Part shown: positions 24,430-34,012 of the stretch, in pieces
Layout: each line of letters opens with the position of its first letter
How positions within the stretch are numbered: position 1 is the first letter of the stretch
Assembly: GCA_934045075.1 (NCBI GenBank)
Contig: OW203734.1
Span: forward strand, 15,605,680-15,669,679
Origin: Yponomeuta sedellus
Taxonomy: Eukaryota; Arthropoda; Insecta; Lepidoptera; Yponomeutidae
Direction: 5' to 3'
Length of the DNA: 64,000 nt
Notes under the pieces: generated by a model
What the model was told of the DNA's origin: nothing
The model's input: the letters and a program-made list of their open reading frames with translations, nothing else
Database searches by the model: none
Position numbers and translations under genes: made by a program

Positions 24430-24740
24430 TCTCTTCATTTATTTAGGATCGCCACCAGATTATCCTTTCGGTATTATGGGTTTGAATTTAAGTAGAAAGT
24501 GCTTCGCAGTTGTATAAAGTAGTGCGACGTAGCCGCAATCAATGGAGTCCCATTGCAGGCAATATTATCATTGGCATGTAGATAAGGCCGTCTGTACTCT
24601 TAGCTTGAGAAATATCTATGTAATTTCCATTTTTATGTAATAAAGTGTTCTCTATCTGTACTGACCTGTAAACTAAGTACTAAACTTTTAATTTTGTTTT
24701 ATACTAAGCCACCCAAAAAAATAAGTATTTTTTTTCAGTT
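24430..24740 (+). mobile_element. Retroposon 3' tail
   Basis: It matches 21890-22090: GGCAATATTATCATTGGCAT, TAGATAAGGC, GAGAAATATCTATGTAATTT, AATAAAGTGTTCTC, and CCACCCAAAAAAATAAG at the end. No coding region. Confidence 0.6.
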
Positions 24741-24920
24741 TACTATGGAGATTTACTAAGTCTTCTTCGACTCCTTTTTATTTCGAAAATTGTAATTTTA
24801 AAAGTGTGATACCTAGTTTTGCAGGTCAGTGTATACAGGGCGTTTCAAAGTTATGGGACATGAAGGGAAAGTACCTTAAATATCGCAGATACGGTATTTT
24901 GCTAAAAGAAGACTTTATTT

Positions 24921-25090
24921 TAAAAACCTATTTAGAAGCTAAAAATTCCACCCATGCTGGGATTCGAACCCGCGACCTCTGGCTATCCGTGCCAGCGATC
25001 TTCCAACTGAGCTAATGGGCGACTTACCAGCATCAGTGAAATTTCGAACCTCTTTACAATACTCTCTGTATTACGTACAGGCTTACGTAC
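24921..25090 (-). mobile_element. S1 SINE, complete head, reverse
   Basis: Same arrangement as 18696-18860: tail, B box (GGATTCGAACCCGCG on plus), A box (AACTGAGCTAATGGGC on plus), leader ending TATTACGTACAGGC. Confidence 0.85.
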
Positions 25091-25172
25091 GTAGAAGACT
25101 TTATGTTATTTTTAAAAGTTAGAAATATTGCATTTAAAGATTTTCTAAAAGTGATTCCCTTGCGAAATGTGT

Positions 25173-25570
25173 AATAAATGTATAAAAAATGTGATGAAAT
25201 AATCTTTCTAAACGTTTAACCTAAGACTGCTAGGTTAGTACATGCATGCAAATGCATAATTAAGAATCGAATCTTCGTTAACCAAAACGGTTGACAGCCA
25301 CCCGTTGACCAACTAACAATTACCTGACACCAGTCCAATAATAAATCTATAAAAAATGTGATGAAATAATCTTTCTAAACGTTTAACCTAAGACTGCTAG
25401 GTTAGTACATGCATGCAAATGAATAATTAAGAATCGAATCTTCGTTAACCAAAACGGTTGACAGCCACCCGTTGACCAACTAACAATTACCTGACACCAG
25501 TCCAATAATAAATCTATAAAAAATGTGATGAAATAATCTATCTAAACGTTTAACCTCGGACTGCTAAGTT
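25173..25570 (+). repeat. 167-bp tandem repeat, about 2.4 copies
   Basis: TATAAAAAATGTGATG recurs at 25181, 25348 and 25515, an exact 167-bp period. The first two units are almost identical; the third is cut short and diverges after about 75 bp. Confidence 0.92.
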
Positions 25571-25911
25571 AGTACATGCATGCATTTGTACATGAATTGG
25601 GTATGGCAGGTAATCGCTTTGCAGCGTGAATTGGTCTGATATCTAACAAAAGTTGTTTCTATTCCTAATGCTTGCAATATTCGGAGTGGTACAGTCGGCA
25701 GCATTTACATTTGTATATTTTTTGTTGCAATGTCAGCCGTAATGTAACTGAGTAAAGTTTACGCGTGCAAAGAGGTTGTGCTGGCAACTGTCTATAGCGT
25801 GATTTTGAAATATTTAGACTTATCATGAGGGAATGTTCTCTATGCATCATCATCTCATACGTTATGCTAAACCGACCACATATGATTTAACGATATCAGC
25901 ATTATTATATT

Positions 25912-26041
25912 CATTTTAATGCACTAACCCGTGCTAAGGAACATTTTAAAAACCAATTTAAAGGCTGGCACGGTTGACCGGAGGTCGCGGGTTCGAGTCC
26001 CGGCATGGGTGGAGTTTTTGGCCTCTAAATAGGTTTTTAAG
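25912..26041 (+). mobile_element. S1 SINE, fold-back with internal deletion
   Basis: An inverted tail (ATGCACTAACCCGTGCTAAG) on the left is fused directly to the right half (GGCACGGTTGACCGGAGG, B box, AAATAGGTTTTTAA). The left tRNA part is deleted. Confidence 0.78.
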
Positions 26042-26044
26042 ATA

Positions 26045-26172
26045 TTAATAATAATATTGGCCTTTTTGCATCTACTTATTGAGATGATTTATACAGCGTC
26101 CAGTGGTATCTTCACTCACACTAGATGGGTGACGGGACCACTCCAACGCTGTAGTGCCTGGGACATGTTTTT
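26045..26172 (+). repeat. Dispersed repeat (3' end of a retroposon)
   Basis: The sequence from ATATTGGCCTTTTTGCATCT to GTAGTGCCTGGGACATG and then T/A runs recurs in reverse orientation at 59693-59820 with few differences. No coding region. Confidence 0.7.
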
Positions 26173-26714
26173 TTAAAAAAAAACATATAAGATATTAGCA
26201 TTGTAAATAATTGTAAATAATCGTGAATCGTTCTGAACTTATTTCGAAACTGTGAATCCAAATTCAAAGTGCTGTGAAGTGCCACCGGAAGACGCTCGGC
26301 AGAGTAAAGTAACTTTGGATAGCAAAAATAATGTCACTTAAGTAAAATGTAAACTTAGTAAAATGCAAACTTAGTAAAATGTTAAAGTACATATTATAAC
26401 ATAACCTTTCTCTTGTATCCCAGAGGGCTAGAAAGACAGCAGGGACTGCCCCTTGCCACGGTCGTGACAGATCACCTTTGCTTCATCAATTTTTATTAGT
26501 AGTTGCGACGACTTATTATCTTCCGTTGTCCCAAGACATCTCATTTTTGGTGGTAAAATGTTAAAGTAATAGTGGCAAATTAGGCGCCCGCACATCACTA
26601 GCCGCAATCATCTATCGTAGCAAAACCTTTGTTTTGTTATCCAACGTTATTCCGCGAGTCAAGTTTTCAACTTTAGCTATTAAGATGATAGATGAAATTA
26701 AAGACAGGCAAATA
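26173..26714. other. dpr intron, no gene recognised
   Basis: AT-rich, with short local repeats (AAACTTAGTAAAATG at about 26345-26385). Confidence 0.45.
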
Positions 26715-26855
26715 TTTCAAGGAGACCCCGACACATGTAGTGTAGGACGCCCTCCGACCAGGTGGGATGACGATCTGCGAAAAACTGCAGGCGGATGCTG
26801 GATGCGGCAAGATGAAGACAGGGCGCTATGGCGCTTATTAGGGGAGGGCACTTAA
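26715..26855 (+). pseudogene. RTE-like LINE, C-terminal end of ORF2
   Basis: The frame ends with GRPPTRWDDDLRKTAG, then CWMRQDEDRALWRLLGEG and a stop at 26855. In RTE-type retrotransposons this segment is the extreme C-terminus of the reverse-transcriptase protein. The catalytic part is absent, so this is a 5'-truncated dead copy. Other fragments of the same family are at 5690-5860 and 35117-35262. Confidence 0.72.
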
Positions 26856-27337
26856 AAGTGTTTCTGGAATTAAGTCAATATTGTTGAACTCAGTAATACT
26901 CAGGTTTGGCCTAGCGTTCAGCATGCAGAAACAACATAATTGCACGGTCGATGGAGACAGTAATTGCCAATATTTGCACTGATTTGCATTCCGATAAATA
27001 AACGGATTATCGCCGTAGGAGGTACGGGAAAATTGGTAATAGTATATGAGATACGCTCGGTACAGCAAATACGAGTCCAATGTTGTATTCCGTTTTCCTG
27101 TTTGCAATTGGGTTGATACATGGCTCTATTCTCGAACGACCAAAATGACAACGAATAAGGGCTTGCGTGGATATACGAGTATTTTTGCCATTTACATTTC
27201 CTTCCCTCTTTTGCTTTGAACACATTTTGGTGTGTGTACTCCCGTTATTGCTACAATACGAAACACTTTGAAAGTTACATATTAAACGGTTCTTATCGCG
27301 ATTATATACATTTGTGAAGTTATAATAGCAATGATTA

Positions 27338-27612
27338 TATTCTTTTTAATGCACTTACCCGTACTAAGGACAATTTTTAAAACCTATTTAGAGGCTAAAA
27401 ATTCCACCCATGCCGGGAGTTGACAATACTATACGTAATACAGAGAGTATTGTAAAGAGGTTTGAAATTTCCCTAATGCCGGTGAGTCGCCCATTAGCTC
27501 AGTTGGGAGAGCGCTGGCACGGTTAGCCAGAGGTCGCGGGTTCGAGTCCCGGCATGGGTGGATTTTTTAGCCTCTAAATAGGTTTTTAAAATTGTCCTGG
27601 GTTAGTGCATGT
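27338..27612 (+). mobile_element. S1 SINE, full copy with inverted tail in front
   Basis: From the left: an inverted S1 tail reaching through the T-arm (to about 27418), then a complete forward S1 (ATACAGAGAGTATTGTAAAG leader, GCCCATTAGCTCAGTTGGGA A box, GGTTCGAGTCCC B box, tail). The two tails form terminal inverted repeats of about 80 bp around a full SINE. The tRNA part still folds as a cloverleaf, with anticodon loop ACGGTTA. Confidence 0.88.
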
Positions 27613-27690
27613 GTCCTGCCCATACTTACTTACGGTGCGGAAACATGGACGCTCACCAAGCAAAATATGCACAAAATAAAAGTTGATGTT
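27613..27690 (+). pseudogene. Reverse transcriptase fragment
   Basis: A 25-codon frame reads VLPILTYGAETWTLTKQN then MHKIK. The TYGAETW pattern is typical of the thumb region of RTE-like reverse transcriptases. It directly follows the S1 copy and has no other RT sequence around it. Confidence 0.65.
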
Positions 27691-28308
27691 GAGGTTGAGG
27701 TCTTCAACGGTGTCATAGCTTGTCTTTTCAATTGATTGTTAGTGTTTGATTAATAGAAGTTTTTTTTTCAAAACAACCGGGTTCGATTCCCGAACGGATA
27801 CAGATGTTTTTAAAAAAGTATGAATGCAGTTTTTCTTGTTATTAAAATCGATGACATGGTTCCTCAGAACAGATCTTCGTATGTCTTATAGTTTCAGACT
27901 TTCCCATACTGACCGATTTGAATGCGACACCCTGTATAGGCTACAGAAAACAAAATCGCGAGTATTTATTACGTAAAACGTAATTGACTTAAGGTGGAGC
28001 GCGTTGTCTCTATTATTTTGATGGCATGAGTAACCTTTTAATAATTTAATATGGTCTGAGACTTTGATGCATAATTCTAAACATTTTTTTGTTTTCCAAT
28101 ACGTAGTTTTTATAAAGAAAAGTCGTTTCTTAAATTAGCAATTTTGAATAGTAACAAACAAAAAATATAGTACGAGTATAACAAAAATATGCTTTGAATA
28201 TACGCAATTTAATAGAAACTTAGGTTAAAAAAGTCATTGGTAAATAAAAGTAAAAAAGCAAAGTAAAAAAGGCAAAGGTACTTAGCAGGGTACGTTAAGA
28301 CATGGGTG
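27691..28308. other. dpr intron, AT-rich
   Basis: A lone B-box-like GGGTTCGATTCCC occurs at about 27779. Nothing else is recognised. Confidence 0.45.
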
Positions 28309-28309
28309 C

Positions 28310-28380
28310 CGGCTGTCATGTAATGGCAGTGAGCTAGAACTAGAATCTAGTTCTAGCTCACTGCCATTACATGACAGCCG
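28310..28380. repeat. Perfect 35-bp hairpin made of 5S-A SINE sequence
   Basis: Arms 28310-28344 and 28346-28380 are exact reverse complements separated by one base. The outer part is the 5S-A GGCTGTCATGTAATGGCAGT segment, so the hairpin is a head-to-head fusion of SINE fragments. A short 5S-A stretch continues on the right (AGAAGTTATCAAACCG). Confidence 0.95.
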
Positions 28381-28904
28381 TGTTAGAAGTTATCAAACCG
28401 TCCATAATGCCTCAGATGTCAAATTGGTGTTCGTGGACAGTTTCAAACCCGCGACTTCTCGAATGAATGTTCCTACTTACAGTTTTTATTTCACTGTGAC
28501 GCCGGCACCGCTCGGCTTTTGCTGTACGAATTTGCCTGTTCCATTTCACCTCTACGAGAATACCTATCTCTCGTTTTATAGCCGCTGAACTAGGTACCCT
28601 GTTAGTGCCTAACATGTATTCACAGGGGGATGTCGAATTTGTTAGGAAAATTTTAAGGGGACCGTGGTCGGAAGACCATGATTCCACACCTTAATACTAC
28701 CTTACCGGGAGTATAAAAATATTCTGTAGCAAAAAGTTATTTTTTATTATCTGATTTATCAACATTTTTTATTAATAATATAATGTGATATGATATTAAC
28801 CCTTTGTGGCACACGCGGCACACATCGAAAGAAGGTTAGGCTATACTCTATCACCACCACCACCACCTTTTTTTTATAATATTACAAAAACTCTCAACCA
28901 ACCA

Positions 28905-29005
28905 ACCAACCCGGACTTGGCCCCCGTGGTGGAGTATGGCCTAACCTTCCTGCGATGCAGGAAGAGACCCGTGCCCCAGCAGTGGGGACATACAAGGGTT
29001 CATAA
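28905..29005 (+). mobile_element. 5S-A SINE, 3' part
   Basis: ACCCGGACTTGGCCCCCGTG through CCCAGCAGTGGGGACATACA, nearly identical to other 5S-A copies, preceded by a CCA-rich run. It lacks the 5S-like head. Confidence 0.82.
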
Positions 29006-29214
29006 CGAACAAAAACTCTCTGTACTCTCTCTCCTTACTCTGAGAGAAGAGCTGTGCCATGAAGTGGGATGTATATAGGCTACATGAAAGAAACATTACA
29101 AAAAGTTCTAGAATCACAAGAATATATTAACTTAAGTTAGTTAGCTTATATAAGTAACGGTACGTAAGTGTATTATTATTAAGTATAAGTATGTATCAAT
29201 ATTCAAATTTGCAC

Positions 29215-29390
29215 TGGCTACCCGTCTTTCTAATTTCCTTCAGCAACTTTCCATCGTAAGGTTGTCTGGAAGAAATTGCTTTTAGCAATAAGGCCGCCAA
29301 TTGTACTAAGTATATTTGCAATTGTTTTGTATTTGTTGTTTTTCCAGTGTACAATAAAGAATATTCTTCTTCTTCTTCTTAATGGTTATT
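29215..29390 (+). mobile_element. S5 retroposon tail
   Basis: GCACTGGCTACCCGTCTTTC, then CTTTTAGCAATAAGGCCGCC, then CAGTGTACAATAAAGAATAT and a CTT run. The same tail is found at 40665-40778 and, reversed, at 30125-30260 and 36590-36715. Confidence 0.7.
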
Positions 29391-29391
29391 T

Positions 29392-29660
29392 CACTCTTAC
29401 GAGAGTGTCGGAGACACCGATAGTTGAGGTGCGCGGCTGCTGGGCGCTGATTGGCTAAAGCCCCACGCACCGCCGCACGCGCCGCCGACGTCACCGCACC
29501 AACGCCAACGGCTCCGGAGGGCTCTCTCGCTTGGACTACGCTACTGTTAGGTCGTTGCACTTATATGTTATTTATTATATTTTCGGACCATTATATTACA
29601 TTTTACCAGTGAATATACAGTCCACTCATTAAATCCAGTTAGGTTAGAACCCTAACAGAG
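29392..29660. other. GC-rich island, possible solo LTR
   Basis: A GC-rich block (GCGCTGATTGGCTAAAGCCC, CACCGCCGCACGCGCCGCCG) leads into AT-rich DNA that ends AACCCTAACA. A CCAAT-type box (ATTGG), a GC-rich core and TG...CA limits are compatible with a solo LTR promoter. No clear target duplication was found and no second copy exists in the window, so this remains a guess. Confidence 0.3.
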
Positions 29661-29826
29661 AGACTCGTAAGTGTTTGACTTGAAAGAAAATATTTTTCAT
29701 TGCCACGATTAGTTGTAACGCTTTCATTTGTGATTTTAGCTAGAAGAACTAGGCGACTTATTTTTCGGGCTGATTATACTTTTTCCAAATTCATGTGAAC
29801 AAATGTATGTGAACATCTCAAGTTTT

Positions 29827-30082
29827 ATATTCTTTTTAATTTACTAACCCGTGCTAAGGACAATTGTAAAAACCTATTTAGAGGCTAAAAATTCCACCCA
29901 TGTCGGGACTCGACAGTACTGTACGTAATACAGAGAGTATTGTAAAGAGGTTTGAAATTTCATTGATGCCGGTAGTCGCCCAGTTGCTCATTTGGGAGAG
30001 CGCTGGCTCGGTTAGCCAGAGGTCACGGGTTCGAGTCCCGATATGGGTGGAATTTTTAGCTTTTAAATAGGTTTTTAAAATC
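29827..30082 (+). mobile_element. S1 SINE, full copy with inverted tail in front
   Basis: Same design as 27338-27612: inverted tail and T-arm on the left, complete forward S1 on the right. The A box has changes (GCCCAGTTGCTCATTTGGG). Confidence 0.86.
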
Positions 30083-30124
30083 TCAAGGTTTCCTTACAAT
30101 GTATTGTTACTAAAATTTCACAAA

Positions 30125-30260
30125 GATTAGATAAGAACTCTTTATTGTACACACCAGAAAGCAAAATACATAAAAAGACTTACATATCTAAGTATTGCCG
30201 TATACAATTGGCGGATAAAGATATTATACCAATGATATGAAGGGCATTCTCTTAAGATAT
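30125..30260 (-). mobile_element. S5 retroposon tail, reverse
   Basis: GATAAGAACTCTTTATTGTA, then CGTATACAATTGGCGG. Diverged S5. Confidence 0.55.
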
Positions 30261-30420
30261 TGCTATTGATTTCAAATTCCCCCTGTAGTGGCTGAACGGG
30301 TTCTCAAGTGCCGCCGCGTTTCGCGGTGAGAGTTACCGATAAATGATACTCTATCACAGCAGCAGCTACAAGTGAATCATAGCATTTTCGTATAATATTT
30401 AGGCCAAGATATTCTCTTAA

Positions 30421-30794
30421 GCGCTCGTGGCCTAGGCGAACCGAGTGATTGAAATCAATCACTTGAGTTAAGCAACAACAGGCGCGGTCAGGTGCAGGAT
30501 GGGTGACCGTCCCGTGACTACCGCTAGTGGCATTTTTCCGAGCGCTTCTGTACTTCGCAAGACACGTTAAGCCGTTGGTGCCGGCTGTCATGTTAGGGCA
30601 GTCGTTAAGCCATTTCTGAGGCCTTATTTCTGTCCTATTTTCTGAGGCGGCTTGATAACTTCTGACAGTAAGGCCCGCCACTGCCTTACAATCCTCCACC
30701 AACCCGGACTTGGCCCCGTGGTGGAGTATGGCCTAATCTTCCTGAGATGCAGGACGATACCTGCCCCAGCAGTGGGGACATATAAGCGTTGATT
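30421..30794 (+). mobile_element. 5S-A SINE, full length
   Basis: Best full 5S-A copy: GCGCTCGTGGCCTAGGCGAA start, GAGTTAAGCAACAACAGGCG and GGATGGGTGACCGTCCCGTG as 5S-like boxes, body, GACTTGGCCCCGTGGTGGAG, and an end at GGGGACATATAAGCGTTGAT. Confidence 0.88.
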
Positions 30795-30809
30795 CTCTAA
30801 GACTTTGTG

Positions 30810-30925
30810 CGCCTTGATGTTTGTCTTAGTAAGATAGTCTGCCCCCTATTCAATAAAGGCGATTAAAAGCGCCTGAATATTTGTCTTAACATAATCTTCC
30901 CCCTATTCAACAAATTCGATTTATC
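30810..30925 (+). repeat. Two-copy tandem repeat, about 60 bp
   Basis: Units share GCGCCT.GAT.TTTGTCTTA and CCCCCTATTCAA..AA..CGATT. It lies between the 5S-A SINE and the decayed exon copies. Confidence 0.65.
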
Positions 30926-30940
30926 AATATTTCTTAAGGG

Positions 30941-31035
30941 TGGAGAAGCGCGCCTAATATGCAGCCGGCTGGTCCTGGTTCTTTGCTCAATCTCAATACT
31001 GATGTTTTTGGACAAATTAAGTTTGCTTTCTTCCA
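30941..31035 (-). pseudogene. Decayed copy 4 of the dpr Ig2 exon 3' half
   Basis: The plus strand reads GGAGAAGCGCGCCTAATATG, CAGCCGGCTGGTCCTGGTTC, TTTGCTCAATCTCAATACTG. This parallels the real exon at 31625-31690, but it lacks the GNYTC segment and the donor. It has multiple stops, so it is not usable as an exon. Confidence 0.7.
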
Positions 31036-31112
31036 GTGGCTGTCAACCCCACGACCTCTATTTATGGTTATTAAGCACCTTAATTTTTATCCCAATGACA
31101 CAGTCAAATTAA

Positions 31113-31245
31113 GCGCACAGGTATAATTCCCTGAGTCATGCGGAGAGGCGTGTGCGATTATCACCCGGCTGGTCGTCCTCAGTCTCATTTAGCTCAGTCT
31201 CGACATTTATGTAATTTGTACAATTCAATTACGAATCCTTCCAGT
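31113..31245 (-). pseudogene. Decayed copy 3 of the dpr Ig2 exon 3' half
   Basis: On the minus strand the core HASPHDSGNYTCA is still readable. The ETE segment upstream is duplicated, and the frame is broken between it and the core. The donor position reads CTTAATTTGAC, with no GT donor. It shares its upstream sequence with copy 2. Confidence 0.8.
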
Positions 31246-31355
31246 GCTAATTCTTTATTGTACCAGTAAAGATGTACCTGTGACCAAGACATCTATCTTA
31301 TGCAATCAAGCATGTTAATTGCTAATCCAATCAAACGGACGAATTAATGGCATAC

Positions 31356-31505
31356 CAGAGCTGCTAGTTACGCAGGTATAATTCCCAGAGTCGTGTGGAG
31401 AGGCGCGCGCGACTAGCAGCCGGCTAGATCTGCTCAGTCTCAGATAATTCAGTCTCGACATCGATCTCATTTGTACAAACTAAGTAGGTACGACTCCTTC
31501 CAGAT
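31356..31505 (-). pseudogene. Decayed copy 2 of the dpr Ig2 exon 3' half
   Basis: This is the best copy: RLLVARASPHDSGNYTC is intact and the 3' end still reads AGCTCTG|GTATGC, a weakened donor (GTATGC instead of GTAAGC). Upstream, VETE is followed by a 15-base duplication and an 8-base loss, so the frame meets a stop before the core. The WYRG half of the exon is missing. A CTACTTAG acceptor-like site lies at about 31482-31489. Confidence 0.85.
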
Positions 31506-31584
31506 TTAACCCCAGATTCCAGATTTTTATGTATCCAACCATGGTGTTGGCTAGACCAATCTAACATACGAATCGATTGCTTAC

Positions 31585-31742
31585 CAGAGCTGCTAGGCGC
31601 GCAGGTATAATTCCCTGAGTCGTGTGGAGAGGCGCGCGCGATTAGCAGCCGGCTGGTCCTGGTCTTTTGCTCAGTCTCGACGCTGATGCCACCGCGCTGG
31701 GCGTAGTTGACCACTTGGTCGCCGCGGTACCAGTATATGAAG
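31585..31742 (-). CDS. dpr: dpr-family gene, exon for most of Ig2
   Basis: This exon of 158 bp follows an acceptor (TTCCTTTGCCAACAG|CTTC) and ends at a consensus donor (AGCTCTG|GTAAGC). Its first base completes a Ser codon begun by the upstream exon, and it ends with one base of the next codon, so phases match both neighbours. It encodes FIYWYRGDQVVNYAQRGG, then ISVETEQKTRTSRLLIARAS and PHDSGNYTCAPSSS. The W of the Ig core strand and the DSGNYTC cysteine motif are intact, and the QRGGI/VETEQ pattern is diagnostic for Dpr second Ig domains. The signals look functional. Three decayed partial copies lie in the intron immediately downstream. Confidence 0.92.
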
Positions 31743-32269
31743 CTGTTGGCAAAGGAACAGAGTAGCATCTATATATATTGTTTTACAATATAACAGAAAA
31801 TAGCATACCTGTAAAATCGGCTAGACGCAATCGAGAAAAAAATCAATTAGAGTTTGTCACTCATAACCACTTTTGTTTTAGTTCTTTTGAAAAACGTTAC
31901 ATAAACTCACACCTGTTATCCCAGATGAGTAGGTAGAGACTAAGGTTTGACATTTGCAACGATGGTGACAAAATTGGAGTGGAGGACATTGCGTTTTAGT
32001 AGTAAAGCTGCTAGTGGGGAACTACGTCGAACTAAAATTAAAGTGCCATTGCATATTATACCCATAGAGCACGTTAAAAACTTAGAAACAATAAAAAAAA
32101 TCAGGGGTTTTCGGGAGTTCATAGACGGCGAAAAAAGCTACAACAATAAAAAAAAAAAATATTTAGTATTCCTATTTAATTCTAAACGTTTTCTATTAAT
32201 GGTGGAGATAATAAACATTGTTTAAATAAACACTTCGTACATTATAACTTGTTAAGTGCAATCATCCGG
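31743..32269. other. dpr intron, repeat debris
   Basis: About 31900-31965 and 32550-32640 share a repeat (CTCACACCTGT.ATCCCAGATG, then GACATTTGCA.CGATG.TGACAAAATT). The 92-codon plus ORF at 31947-32225 has no recognisable domain and is A-rich at its end. Confidence 0.5.
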
Positions 32270-32385
32270 GCTCCACCAATCCAGACTTGGCCCCCCTTCG
32301 CGGAGTATGGCCTGTACCTTCCTCAGGGAAGAGACCCGTGCCCCTCGGTGGGGACATAATGCGTTGATGATGATGATGATGACGT
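32270..32385 (+). mobile_element. 5S-B SINE, 3' part
   Basis: CTCCACCAATCCAGACTTGG through GTGCCCCTCGGTGGGGACAT, ending in GATGATGAT repeats. The head is missing. Confidence 0.8.
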
Positions 32386-32702
32386 GCAATCCCGTGACTG
32401 GAATTAATATTTGACCAAAATATTCTAATCTAAATCTAAACCTTCTAATGAATTTTGTAATCTAAATATACCATGTGCATGGTTACCAGGCAATGAAAAC
32501 ACAAATATGTAAATATACCCAGACTGAGGTCAGTCTTTTGTAAAAAGGTTACATTAACTCACACCTGTATCCCAGATGGGTAGGCAGAGACTTGGACTTG
32601 GCAGAGGTTCGACATTTGCAGCGATGATGACAAAATTCTTTTGAATCATCAACATGCATTAGTCGTTGCATAGACGTACGCTGGTTTCGGGTGCGTTTTG
32701 TA

Positions 32703-32766
32703 TTGCCCTTTGGTAATACATACCCTTGCCCTTTGGTAATACATACCCTTGCCCTTTGGTAATACC
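32703..32766 (+). repeat. 23-bp tandem repeat, 2.8 copies
   Basis: Units beginning TTGCCCTTTGGTAATAC repeat at 32703, 32726 and 32749 without mismatch. Confidence 0.95.
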
Positions 32767-32959
32767 TTTTGTTCGATGCATGTTCACCTAGGTCTTTTGA
32801 AACATTTAGGTTTCTAGATTGTCTACATTTGGTTTCTGTTCTATAAAGTTCGCAAAGAGATCGCTTTTAGCTATAAGTGTTACATGAAACCACGTGACTA
32901 GATTAGCTACGAGCATTGGACGAAAATATTCAAATCTGAATCTTTTCACAAACTTTCTT

Positions 32960-33350
32960 ATCCAAATCTAAATATAACATGTGCCATGGTTAATAGGCAA
33001 AGACATCCCAAACAATAGAAATACACCAATAGGCTATATTTGTTGGTGCCGGCTGTCATGTAATGACAGTCGTTAAGCCATTTTAGAGGCCTTATTCTGA
33101 CCCACTTCTGACAGTAAGGCCGCTACTGTCTTACAATCCTCCACCAACCCGAACTTGGCCCCCGTGGTGGAGTATGGCCTTACCATACTGCGATGCAGAA
33201 AGAGACCCGTGCCCCATAATGGGGACGTATAAGGGTTGATATCGATCAATATTTGTATAAGTGTACGGTGGCACTCAATGGGAATCAAACCCGCCACCTT
33301 CGGCGTGGTAATCAGAAGTGATACGGCTAGACTAACGAGGCAGTCATTTA
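32960..33350 (-). mobile_element. S3 SINE, reverse, split by a 5S-A insertion
   Basis: The S3 tail (CCATGGTTAATAGGCAAAGA, CATCCCAAACAATAG) is at 32970-33040. The S3 head (GGGAATCAAACCCGCCACC, AGAAGTGATACGGCTAGAC) is at 33270-33345. The intervening 5S-A piece explains the gap. Confidence 0.65.
33046..33243 (+). mobile_element. 5S-A SINE, 5'-truncated
   Basis: Starts within the body at GGTGCCGGCTGTCATGTAAT and ends GGGGACGTATAAGGGTTGAT. Confidence 0.85.
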
Positions 33351-33825
33351 CCCGCCTCTTCCATAACAAATGTCACGGATCCGTGAGGATTTAATGCGTA
33401 TAAAATGAGAAGATTTCTCAAAAAAGAACATGGTAGACAGATACCAAGTATTTACTTTGTGAAATTTCCAATTCAGAAATCGGCGGAATGTAAATATTCA
33501 AGTAGTAGCTTATAGTGTTTTATTAGGGTTACACACCTGAAAGATGTTTAACAGAACCCTATCAATGTGACGAACTTCTGTGTGCATAGAGAATATTCTT
33601 TTGAACCTTTCTAGGTAGTTACTGAATATTTTAACAGAATTTGTATATTTACGCCGGACTTACTTTTTACTTTCACTTTTTTATTATTTATTGGTTAAAT
33701 AAATTTTAAGAAAACTAAGAAAGGCCAAACAAGAGACGTGATTGTTAGACGTTATTTCTTTTTGAGAATGACATGACTGAAAAATGTATTTTAAACAATG
33801 TAGTTGTTTTGGGATAAATAATATC
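33351..33825. other. dpr intron, AT-rich, nothing recognised
   Basis: No supported feature. Confidence 0.45.
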
Positions 33826-34012
33826 TCGGATCTATTTAGAGGCTAAAAATTCCACCCATGCCAGGATTAGAACCCGCGACCTCTGGCTATCCGTGCCAGA
33901 TAGCCACGGATAGCCAGAGGTCGCGGGTTCGAATCCCAGCACGGGTGGAATTTTTAGCCTCTAAATAGGTTTTTTTAAAATTGTCCTTAGCTGTGCATTA
34001 AAAATAATATAA
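33826..34012 (+). mobile_element. S1 SINE, fold-back copy
   Basis: Left arm 33830-33892 and right arm 33900-33967 are near-perfect reverse complements meeting at the anticodon arm (CCGTGCCAGATAGCCACGG). The forward tail follows. The A-box part of S1 is absent from both arms. Confidence 0.88.

Noticed and set aside
31113..31505. Functional mutually exclusive dpr exons
   Set aside because: The copies lack the 5' half of the exon, carry frame breaks, and only copy 2 keeps a weak donor; kept as a finding but not called as coding.
25173..32766. CRISPR-like direct repeats
   Set aside because: The 167-bp and 23-bp repeats are head-to-tail tandem repeats without unique spacers, and the DNA is eukaryotic.
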